From positions 1 to 5,163 of the forward strand of contig CAJARA010000078.1 in assembly GCA_903944295.1 (NCBI GenBank): a stretch of 5,163 bases of DNA, read 5' to 3'. Both the position numbers and the translations under genes were made by a program. This stretch comes from an uncultured Chloroflexota bacterium. GTDB taxonomy: Bacteria > Chloroflexota > Limnocylindria > Limnocylindrales > Limnocylindraceae. The notes beneath the pieces are model-generated. The model ran no database searches and was not told the origin of the DNA. It saw only the letters and a list, made by a program, of their open reading frames with translations. Within the stretch, counting starts at the first letter, position 1. Each line of letters opens with the position of its first letter. Below, piece by piece: positions 1 through 4,608 of the stretch.

Positions 1-566
1 AGTGCAATCGATGTGGAGACCACCCCTGCATGGCCGCACGGATTAATCAAGCTAAAGGCCTCAAGGTCGCGCCCCACATTGAGCGCCAGGCCGTGCCAGG
101 CAACGCCGCGCTCCACGCGCACACCAACAGCGCCGATCTTCCGTTCACCAACCCAACAGCCTGGCGCACCATCTCGCCGCTCCGCAACCACACCGTAGTG
201 AGCACACGCAGCAATCAACGCATCCTCTAGCGCGCAAATGTGCTGCCGCAGCGAAACTCCCGCCGATCGCAGATCAATGATGGGATACGCCACCAGATGC
301 CCAGGGCCGTGATACGTCACCTCACCGCCGCGCTCCACGCGCCGCACCGCAATACCACGCGCCACGTATTCAGCTTCAGATAGATGAAGGTGGTCAAGCG
401 TGGCGTTCTTGCCGAGTGTCAGCACCGGCTCATGCTCCAGCGCAAGGAAGGCATCAGCGCCGGCCCCCTGCACGCGCTCATCAACCATACGCCGCTGTAG
501 CGCATGCGCCTCGTCATAGCCGACCCTTCCGAGCCAGCGGTAGCCAAGTAGACGTGTCTCCTGCAT
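1..566 (-). CDS. lipB: Octanoyltransferase LipB (lipoyl(octanoyl) transferase), 3' end cut off by the window
   Basis: LipB moves the octanoyl group from octanoyl-ACP to a lysine of lipoate-dependent proteins (2-oxoacid dehydrogenase E2, GcvH) in the cytoplasm; LipA then adds sulfur. The 188 visible residues carry the family signatures in order: a LALEHEPVLTLGKN segment (41-54), the RGGEVTYHGPG loop (79-89), GERKIGAVGVRV (140-151) and NPCG (175-178). Lys143 and Cys177 form the expected catalytic Lys/Cys pair, at the 34-residue spacing known from E. coli and mycobacterial LipB. The family is about 210-240 residues, so only the C-terminal tail is missing. I chose ATG at 566 because a TACGCT hexamer lies 6 nt upstream, the leaderless pattern of this window; an in-frame ATG at 596 would lie upstream of that hexamer. 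Oddities: His90 replaces the usual Gln of the HGPGQ motif, and Cys replaces Val in the usual GVWV. It is divergent from the tRNA gene. Confidence 0.95.
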   Translation of the reverse strand, partial: MQETRLLGYRWLGRVGYDEAHALQRRMVDERVQGAGADAFLALEHEPVLTLGKNATLDHLHLSEAEYVARGIAVRRVERGGEVTYHGPGHLVAYPIIDLRSAGVSLRQHICALEDALIAACAHYGVVAERRDGAPGCWVGERKIGAVGVRVERGVAWHGLALNVGRDLEAFSLINPCGHAGVVSTSIA

Positions 567-572
567 AACCTG

Positions 573-578
573 AGCGTA
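573..578 (-). promoter_or_regulatory. Leaderless-type -10 element of lipB
   Basis: The minus strand reads TACGCT, then six bases (CAGGTT), then the lipB ATG at 566. TANNNT at this distance places transcription start at or next to the A of ATG. No clear -35 hexamer is visible upstream. A purine-rich GGGGGAGG lies still further upstream, too far from the ATG for a normal Shine-Dalgarno site. Confidence 0.6.
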
Positions 579-600
579 GCCTCCCCCGCTCCCCATGCGC

Positions 601-606
601 TATCCT
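601..606 (+). promoter_or_regulatory. Candidate -10 element of the tRNA-Gly gene
   Basis: TATCCT ends 10 nt before the mature 5' end of the tRNA, so transcription would begin a few bases upstream of the RNase P cleavage site. No convincing TTGACA-like -35 is seen at 16-19 nt spacing. The element lies in the 50-bp divergent gap shared with the lipB promoter. Confidence 0.5.
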
Positions 607-616
607 CACAGCCCAC

Positions 617-692
617 GCGGGAGTAGCTCAGTTGGTAGAGCGTCTGCTTCCCAAGCAGAAGGTCGAGAGTTCGAGACTCTTCTCCCGCTCCA
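617..692 (+). tRNA. tRNA-Gly, anticodon CCC, with encoded CCA end
   Basis: A complete cloverleaf of 76 nt including CCA. The acceptor stem pairs 617-623 (GCGGGAG) with 682-688 (CTCCCGC) at all seven positions. The D arm is 626-641 with the GG of the D loop present. The anticodon stem (643-647 with 655-659) is fully paired, and its loop TTCCCAA places anticodon CCC at 650-652, reading GGG glycine codons. The T arm is 665-681 with a normal TTCGAGA loop and one G-T pair. The discriminator base is T (689), as in bacterial glycine tRNAs, and CCA at 690-692 is genomic. D- and T-loop identity bases are intact, so this is an ordinary elongator tRNA. The PLP enzyme gene starts 27 bp downstream with its own -10 element. 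Confidence 0.97.
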
Positions 693-707
693 GTCCCCTC
701 TCACCGT

Positions 708-713
708 TAGACT
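708..713 (+). promoter_or_regulatory. Leaderless-type -10 element of the Cys/Met PLP enzyme gene
   Basis: TAGACT is followed by six bases (GCCGCC) and the ATG at 720. The identical hexamer precedes greA. The site lies only 15 bp after the tRNA CCA end, so any -35 contact would fall inside the tRNA gene. It supports the start at 720 over the in-frame ATG at 759. Confidence 0.6.
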
Positions 714-719
714 GCCGCC

Positions 720-1904
720 ATGGCAAAAGATGGGAAGCAGGACCTAACGAAGGCGGCGATGGAGACGCTTGCCGTCCACGCAGGCGAGGGGGCCGATCCC
801 ACCACGCGCGCGCATAACCTCCCCATCTATCAGACGGCAACGTTCACCTTTGAGACGGCCGATGAGAAAGAGGCGGCGGTTGACGGAGCGCTCGCCTGGG
901 AGCCGAACCGCTACTTCTATACGCGCACCAACAATCCCACCACCGCGGCGCTGGAGGAGAAGCTCGCCGCACTCGAAGGCGCGGAGAGCGCGATCGCTTC
1001 GGCTTCTGGCATGTCGGCTATCTCCGCAGGGCTGCTTGCGCACCTGAAGCACGGCGATCACCTGATCGTTGCCGACGATCTCTTCATCATTAGTCAAATC
1101 CTCTTCGCCGAAGACTTCCCCACCCGCGGCATTGAGGTGACACCGGTGGCGATCACCGATCTTGCCGCGGTAAAGGCGGCGATGCGACCAAACACGAAGA
1201 TCATCTTCGCCGAGGTGCTCTCGAATCCATGGATGCGGATTAGCGATCTACCAGCGCTAGCAAAGGTTGCACACGATGCTGGCGCGCTCCTTGTGATCGA
1301 CAACACCTTCTTGAGCCCGGTGGTGATTCGGCCGCTAGAGCACGGTGCAGATCTGGTGCTGCAGACCACCACCAAGTGGGTCTCTGGGCACGGCGATGCG
1401 CTCGGCGGGATCGCCGCAGGATCCAAGGCGCTCGTTGATCCGATTCGTCGCCAGACCGATCTCCTCGGCGGTGCGGCGTCACCGTTCAATTCTTGGCTGA
1501 TCGCGCGCGGTGCGCGCACCCTCCCACTCCGCGTTGAGCGCGCCAGTGAGAACGCCACAAAGCTCGCCGCCTTCCTAGAGGGGCACGAGAAGGTGGAGTG
1601 GGTGCGACACCCGAGCCTCGCCTCGCATCCGGATCGCGCCGTTGCGGATCGGATCCTTGGCGGGAAGTGGGGCGGGATGCTCTCATTCAAGCCGCGCGCA
1701 GCCGCGGGCGTTGATCCGCTGGATGCGATGCGCGCCTTTGCCGACAACATCGCGCTCTTCGGCGTAGGGGTGAGCCTCGGCGAAGTGGACACGCTGGTCT
1801 ACCCGATGCCAAAGCGCGGCGGCATCTTCCGCATCAGCGTTGGCATTGAAGGATCTGACGACATCATCCAGGAGTTCAGTCGCGCACTCGCTCATGTCAA
1901 GTAA
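720..1904 (+). CDS. Cys/Met metabolism PLP-dependent enzyme (cystathionine gamma-synthase / gamma-lyase type)
   Basis: A fold-type I PLP enzyme of the trans-sulfuration family (cystathionine gamma-synthase, cystathionine lyases, methionine gamma-lyase, homoserine sulfhydrylases), acting in cytosolic cysteine/methionine metabolism. At 394 residues it has the usual length for the synthase/lyase members. Visible motifs: YTRTNNPT (67-74, the Tyr and Arg that contact PLP phosphate from the partner subunit), SGMSAI (96-101), SNP (168-170), VIDNTF (192-197, Asp194 for the pyridine nitrogen), TTTKWVSGHGD (216-226, Schiff-base Lys219), SLGEVDTLV (352-360) and FRISVGIE (370-377, Arg371 for the substrate carboxylate). 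Odd: the usual (D)xYGG(S/T) segment reads DLFIIS, so the Tyr that stacks on PLP is Phe122 and the two glycines are Ile; HSD is HGD. Substrate therefore cannot be assigned. Start 720 rests on the adjacent -10 element; ATG 759, with GAAGG 5 nt upstream, is the alternative. It overlaps the next gene by 11 bp. Confidence 0.9.
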   Translation: MAKDGKQDLTKAAMETLAVHAGEGADPTTRAHNLPIYQTATFTFETADEKEAAVDGALAWEPNRYFYTRTNNPTTAALEEKLAALEGAESAIASASGMSAISAGLLAHLKHGDHLIVADDLFIISQILFAEDFPTRGIEVTPVAITDLAAVKAAMRPNTKIIFAEVLSNPWMRISDLPALAKVAHDAGALLVIDNTFLSPVVIRPLEHGADLVLQTTTKWVSGHGDALGGIAAGSKALVDPIRRQTDLLGGAASPFNSWLIARGARTLPLRVERASENATKLAAFLEGHEKVEWVRHPSLASHPDRAVADRILGGKWGGMLSFKPRAAAGVDPLDAMRAFADNIALFGVGVSLGEVDTLVYPMPKRGGIFRISVGIEGSDDIIQEFSRALAHVK

Positions 1905-2448
1905 CCGCCGCTCGGTACTTTCCATTGCGGCCGCCGCCGCAAACGCACTGATTGGCGCGCTCCTTCTTGCAATTGGCGTTGCTGCGATCGCTGCACTAGT
2001 TGTGGCCTCCATCCAGGCGGGCGGCGAGAGCTGGGAGTCGCTCGGCACGCGCGCCAGTGCTGAGCTCGGTGAAGATGTGGCCGGAATCCTGGAGCTCTTC
2101 GGCGTCAGCCTCTCCACCCTCTTCGCAGAGTTTGCCGCAGCGCAAGGTCTCCCCGAGTTCCCCGTCTTCGCGCGCGAGATCCTCGCCGCGCTCTATGTTG
2201 GGATCGCACTCTTTGTTCCGACCGGACTTGCTGCACTCGTTGCAGCGCGCGCCGTTTGGAGTCTCACAGCGTCAAGTGCACGCGGGGCGCTGCGTCTTTA
2301 TGCCATCACCCTCACGGCAGTTGGCGCCATCGGAATCTTCATCGCATCCGCACCACACCTGATCTGGGGGCTTGTAATCGCTGCTGGGGTGCTCAACCTG
2401 GTGGCGCTGCGCCGACCGCGCGCGGTGACTCCCCCTTACAGCGCCTAG
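1894..2448 (+). CDS. Hypothetical integral membrane protein, about four transmembrane segments
   Basis: A protein of 184 residues that I do not recognise. A short basic N-terminus (residues 5-6 are Arg-Arg) precedes a long hydrophobic helix (about 11-40). A polar, acidic loop follows (41-70), then a weaker amphipathic stretch (70-90), hydrophobic segments at about 94-122, 135-152 and 153-172, and a short basic tail. No catalytic or metal-binding motif is visible, and cysteines are absent. The ATG at 1894 lies inside the end of the PLP enzyme gene, with an 11-bp overlap (its stop is TAA 1902-1904), and no good Shine-Dalgarno or TANNNT element precedes it. This suggests translational coupling in a two-gene operon. 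An upstream in-frame TTG at 1840 would extend the ORF but puts a polar non-conserved stretch before the basic N-terminus. The 3' end meets the convergent FemAB-like gene, sharing CTAG. Confidence 0.75.
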   Translation: MSSNRRSVLSIAAAAANALIGALLLAIGVAAIAALVVASIQAGGESWESLGTRASAELGEDVAGILELFGVSLSTLFAEFAAAQGLPEFPVFAREILAALYVGIALFVPTGLAALVAARAVWSLTASSARGALRLYAITLTAVGAIGIFIASAPHLIWGLVIAAGVLNLVALRRPRAVTPPYSA

Positions 2449-3539
2449 CTCGCTACGCGGCGCACGCGCAGCGCGAGGCGCACGAGCGGGCCGCGAATCG
2501 GATCAAGATCTAGATCAAGCGCCCCCGGATAGGCGTGAACTTCGCCACCCCAGCCCGCCTTAAAGTGCGCGATCCCTGGCGTCACCAAGCCCCACATGTC
2601 GTACCAAGCACTGCCATGTGTGATCGCGCGTTCAATGGCGAAGGCCTTCAGCGCATACGGTGCGCGCAGCTCGTTGCCGTGATCGGTGGCGCCACCGAAG
2701 AGTTCGGTGCTCCCGCTCTCCGTTCGCACCACCAGCAGCGCACCGAGCAGTTCAGCGCCGCCTCCCTCACCGTGCCGTTCGGCGATCACGAGTTCGGCAT
2801 GCGGCCCAAAGGCGCGCATCAGGTGGGCGAATGCCTCGCCGCTGCGCGCCGCGGCTCCAGTTCGTTCGCTAATGGAGTGCATCACCGCACTCAGCGATGG
2901 AAGCTCATCTGGACTGCCGAGGCGCACCGTCACGCCGTCGCTGACTGCCTGACGCGCGTACTGACGCCACTTGCTACGCCACCCGGCGCGCACCGCCTCA
3001 ACGCCGCCTGCCAGCGGGATGCGACGGCTCGAACGCGGCTGAATCGGAGCCGAAAGGTGTAGGCGCAGGTTGGCGGAGGTTGCGGCCACCTGCCACGGCG
3101 CACGGAGCGAGGCGGTCAGCGCCGCGTCGGGCTGCACCACGTTTCCTTCGGGATCCATCACCACCGAGTCCCCAGGCTCGAGTCGCACCAGGGTGACGCC
3201 ATCGGCACGCAGTGAGCGCAGTGCGGTCAACAGTTCAGCGCGGAGTGCCGCAGCGATCTCTGGGCGCTGCGCCGCAACGAGCGGTGCGCGCGGCGCGTAG
3301 GCGAGACGACCGAGTGGTCCTGGGAGCGACTGCATCAGCAGTTGCGCCCCCGCCCATGCGCCACTCGGATGCGACACAACAAGACGGATCGAAGTCCAGC
3401 CGGTGAGCTGCTTCGAGGTAGCCCAAGCAGCGAGTTGCGTGAAGGGGATCTCGCTGATCTCTCCGGTGGCGTAGGCGCGCGCGAGACGCGCATCCCATGC
3501 GGCGGGCTCTTCGCGAAGGGTCGTAATCTGCTCGCTCAT
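2445..3539 (-). CDS. FemAB/FemX-like peptidoglycan interpeptide-bridge aminoacyltransferase
   Basis: Members of this GNAT-like family transfer an amino acid from aminoacyl-tRNA to the peptide side chain of a peptidoglycan precursor at the cytoplasmic face of the membrane. The 364 residues match the family layout: an N-terminal half with FTQLAAWATSKQLTGW (33-48), LAYAPRAPLV (79-88) and a VRLEP segment (118-122); a KWRQYARQAVSDGVTV segment (190-205) like the usual R-y-x-I-r-x-A-x-x-x-G-V; ISERTG (223-228); LFGGATD (280-286); and the C-terminal YDMWGLVTPGIAHFKAGWGGEVHAYPGALDL (313-343), the strongest family signature. There is no long coiled-coil arm as in staphylococcal FemA, so it resembles the compact FemX-type single enzymes. 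Start ATG 3539 has TACTCT 6 nt upstream. It is divergent from the HAD gene by 35 bp. The amino acid transferred, and whether the acceptor is lipid II, cannot be read from the sequence. Confidence 0.85.
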   Translation of the reverse strand: MSEQITTLREEPAAWDARLARAYATGEISEIPFTQLAAWATSKQLTGWTSIRLVVSHPSGAWAGAQLLMQSLPGPLGRLAYAPRAPLVAAQRPEIAAALRAELLTALRSLRADGVTLVRLEPGDSVVMDPEGNVVQPDAALTASLRAPWQVAATSANLRLHLSAPIQPRSSRRIPLAGGVEAVRAGWRSKWRQYARQAVSDGVTVRLGSPDELPSLSAVMHSISERTGAAARSGEAFAHLMRAFGPHAELVIAERHGEGGGAELLGALLVVRTESGSTELFGGATDHGNELRAPYALKAFAIERAITHGSAWYDMWGLVTPGIAHFKAGWGGEVHAYPGALDLDLDPIRGPLVRLALRVRRVAS

Positions 3540-3545
3540 GCGCTT

Positions 3546-3551
3546 AGAGTA
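3546..3551 (-). promoter_or_regulatory. Leaderless-type -10 element of the FemAB-like gene
   Basis: The minus strand reads TACTCT, six bases (AAGCGC), then ATG at 3539. Ten base pairs separate it from the plus-strand -10 element of the HAD gene (3562-3567). A -35 contact region at normal spacing would lie over the start of the HAD coding sequence. Confidence 0.6.
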
Positions 3552-3561
3552 CGCGCCCCGC

Positions 3562-3567
3562 TACCCT
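3562..3567 (+). promoter_or_regulatory. Leaderless-type -10 element of the HAD hydrolase gene
   Basis: TACCCT is followed by seven bases and the ATG at 3575. The same hexamer precedes the membrane protein gene at 4609. The earlier in-frame ATG at 3569 is only 1 nt from the hexamer, too close for a transcription start, so 3575 is preferred. Its -35 region would overlap the FemAB-like start codon. Confidence 0.6.
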
Positions 3568-3574
3568 TATGCGA

Positions 3575-4258
3575 ATGAGTGATGCCCGCCCCCTCCCACC
3601 GATCGCGCTCGACCCTGAAGGGGTCGTCTTTGATATGGATGGCGTCCTCTGCGACAGCGAGCCGCTCTGGGCGGCGGCGCGCTTCGCCGTGGCGGAGGCG
3701 GTGGGGAGCAGCATCACCGAAGAGGATTTCCACGCCTTCTACGGCTCAAACACCGCGCAGTGGAGCGCTGGGATGGCGAAGCTCTTCGGTCACTCGGATC
3801 CAGCGGAGATTGCGCGCCTCACCGTTGATCACCTACTAAGCGCATACAAGGGTGGCGCGATTCGGCCAATCGCCAGTGGAGTTGCCGCGCTTCGCCGCGC
3901 CGCCGCGCGCGGGCCGGTTGCCGTTGCATCGGGGAGTCCACGCGTAGTGATCGGCACGGTGCTTGAGCTGCTCGGCCTCGCCAGCGTTGTCCGCGAATAC
4001 GTCAGCTGCGACGAAGTTACCGCGGGGAAGCCGCTCCCCGACGTCTATCTGGAGGCGTGTCGCCGCCTCGGCATCACGCCGTCGCGTTCACTCGCCATTG
4101 AAGATTCACTCGCCGGAGCGCGCGCAGGGAAGGCGGCGGGGATGACCGTCGTCCTTGTCCCACTTGATGGCGCGCCATCATCGGCGGGGGCAGAGGAGTT
4201 TGCCGACGTGATCTTGAAGAGCCTGGACGAACTGCCACTCGCGCCGCGGCGCGAGTAG
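3575..4258 (+). CDS. HAD-superfamily phosphatase, beta-phosphoglucomutase/phosphoglycolate phosphatase-like
   Basis: A cytosolic phosphotransfer enzyme that forms an aspartyl-phosphate intermediate. The 227 residues show all HAD motifs: motif I VVFDMDGVL (17-25, nucleophile Asp20 and acid/base Asp22), motif II VAVASGS (115-121, Ser119), motif III with Lys152 in TAGKPLPD (149-156), and motif IV IEDS (175-178, Glu176 and Asp177 for Mg2+). The stretch between motif I and about residue 95 is helical and of the size of a C1 cap, as in the DSE-type sugar-phosphate phosphatases and beta-phosphoglucomutases (CDSEPLW, 26-32). Substrate cannot be decided among sugar phosphates, phosphoglycolate and the mutase reaction. 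Start 3575 is chosen over ATG 3569 because of the -10 spacing. The final codons (PLAPRRE, stop) contain a perfect 20-bp palindrome. It converges on the glutaredoxin-like gene with a 4-bp gap. Confidence 0.9.
   Translation: MSDARPLPPIALDPEGVVFDMDGVLCDSEPLWAAARFAVAEAVGSSITEEDFHAFYGSNTAQWSAGMAKLFGHSDPAEIARLTVDHLLSAYKGGAIRPIASGVAALRRAAARGPVAVASGSPRVVIGTVLELLGLASVVREYVSCDEVTAGKPLPDVYLEACRRLGITPSRSLAIEDSLAGARAGKAAGMTVVLVPLDGAPSSAGAEEFADVILKSLDELPLAPRRE
4237..4256. repeat. Perfect 20-bp palindrome at the 3' end of the HAD gene
   Basis: ACTCGCGCCGCGGCGCGAGT equals its own reverse complement and spans the last six sense codons into the TAG stop. As RNA it can form an 8-bp GC-rich stem with a 4-nt loop in either direction. 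It sits at the junction of two convergent genes (4-bp gap), where a bidirectional transcription stop would be useful. No T-run follows on either strand, so it is not a textbook intrinsic terminator. Confidence 0.7.
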
Positions 4259-4262
4259 ACGG

Positions 4263-4517
4263 CTAGCTCTTGACGATCCCAACCTTTTCGCCAAGCGCGT
4301 CGTTGGAGGGCTCAATCAGGTAGCTCCCATCATCAAAGATGATCACAGGGATTGACTTTGCGCCGGTAAGCTTCTCGATCATCTCTTTCGCCGCCGCATC
4401 TGCATCCACATCAACGTAGGTGAAGGGGACGCCGTGCGCGGTGAGATAGCCCTTTGAGCGACGGCAATCGCCGCACCAGTCTGCGCCGTACATCGTGATT
4501 TTCTTCTCGTCGCTCAT
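4263..4517 (-). CDS. Glutaredoxin-like (mycoredoxin-type) thiol oxidoreductase with CGDC active site
   Basis: A small cytosolic thioredoxin-fold disulfide reductase of 84 residues, the size of mycoredoxin/NrdH-like proteins. It begins with strand KITMYGADW and has the active site CGDC (Cys15, Cys18) at the N-terminus of helix 1. A second strand (TYVDVD, 33-38) follows, then the cis-proline segment KSIPVIIFDDGS (54-65, Pro57) and the ending YLIEPSNDALGEK, close to the DGS-x-L-x-x-P-S pattern of mycoredoxins. Mycoredoxins reduce mixed disulfides of low-molecular-weight thiols; glutathione use is not implied. CGDC instead of CGYC/CPYC is seen in a related redoxin group and may alter thiol preference. 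Unlike its neighbours it has no TANNNT next to the ATG; instead GAGGG lies 4 nt before ATG 4517. It converges on the HAD gene and diverges from the gene at 4609. Confidence 0.88.
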   Translation of the reverse strand: MSDEKKITMYGADWCGDCRRSKGYLTAHGVPFTYVDVDADAAAKEMIEKLTGAKSIPVIIFDDGSYLIEPSNDALGEKVGIVKS

Positions 4518-4521
4518 CTCA

Positions 4522-4526
4522 CCCTC
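4522..4526 (-). promoter_or_regulatory. Ribosome binding site candidate of the glutaredoxin-like gene
   Basis: On the minus strand GAGGG ends 4 nt before the ATG at 4517. It is a somewhat close Shine-Dalgarno site, and the only clear one immediately before an accepted start in this window. It implies a leadered transcript for this gene. Confidence 0.5.
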
Positions 4527-4561
4527 ACTTTGTTCGGCCGGCGGCGCCAGCCATCTCGTGA

Positions 4562-4567
4562 ATCGTA
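4562..4567 (-). promoter_or_regulatory. Possible -10 element of the glutaredoxin-like gene
   Basis: The minus strand reads TACGAT, a fair -10 match. It would start transcription near 4555 and give a leader of roughly 40 nt containing the GAGGG site. No good -35 is seen. Support is weaker than for the leaderless elements because distance to the start codon gives no constraint. Confidence 0.35.
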
Positions 4568-4596
4568 CCGCGTGCGCACTCTTTGGCGCGACCGCC

Positions 4597-4602
4597 TACC
4601 CT
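4597..4602 (+). promoter_or_regulatory. Leaderless-type -10 element of the small membrane protein gene
   Basis: TACCCT is followed by six bases (ACGGAT) and the ATG at 4609. It is identical to the HAD gene hexamer. It fixes the start at 4609 rather than the upstream in-frame GTG at 4495, which would run back over the glutaredoxin-like gene. Confidence 0.6.
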
Positions 4603-4608
4603 ACGGAT

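Noticed and set aside
617..692. The glycine tRNA might be a dedicated non-protein tRNA feeding the FemAB-like enzyme, as in staphylococci.
   Set aside because: The D-loop GG and the TTCGA of the T loop are normal, so it looks like an ordinary elongator tRNA, and it lies 1.7 kb from the FemAB-like gene with unrelated genes between.
759..761. ATG at 759 as start of the PLP enzyme, supported by GAAGG 5 nt upstream and by typical family N-terminal length.
   Set aside because: ATG 720 has TAGACT at 6 nt, the same element as greA. The alternative remains possible and is noted in the gene entry.
1094..1792. A 232-codon open frame on the minus strand inside the PLP enzyme gene.
   Set aside because: It is antisense to a gene with full family motifs; its Ser/Arg/Ala-rich translation shows no motif and is typical of the opposite strand of GC-rich coding sequence.
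1840..1893. TTG at 1840 as start of the first membrane protein.
   Set aside because: It would add 18 polar residues before the basic N-terminus and overlap the PLP enzyme gene by 65 bp; ATG 1894 is simpler and fits coupling.
1683..2117. A 144-codon minus-strand open frame spanning the PLP enzyme and membrane protein junction.
   Set aside because: It covers two supported plus-strand genes, lacks a promoter-like element, and its translation has no recognisable domain.
2535..3062. A 175-codon plus-strand open frame antisense to the FemAB-like gene.
   Set aside because: The FemAB-like protein is clearly real, and the antisense translation is low-complexity Arg/Ala/Pro/Ser-rich with no start signal of the local type.
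3569..3574. ATG at 3569 as start of the HAD gene.
   Set aside because: It lies 1 nt after the TACCCT element, too close to be transcribed from it; ATG 3575 has the 7-nt spacing seen elsewhere.
4237..4256. Calling the palindrome a rho-independent terminator.
   Set aside because: No T-run follows the stem on either strand; it is listed as a repeat with a possible role only.
4495..4608. GTG at 4495 as start of the second membrane protein.
   Set aside because: The added 38 residues run antisense over the glutaredoxin-like start and cross its upstream region, while ATG 4609 has a well-placed -10 element.
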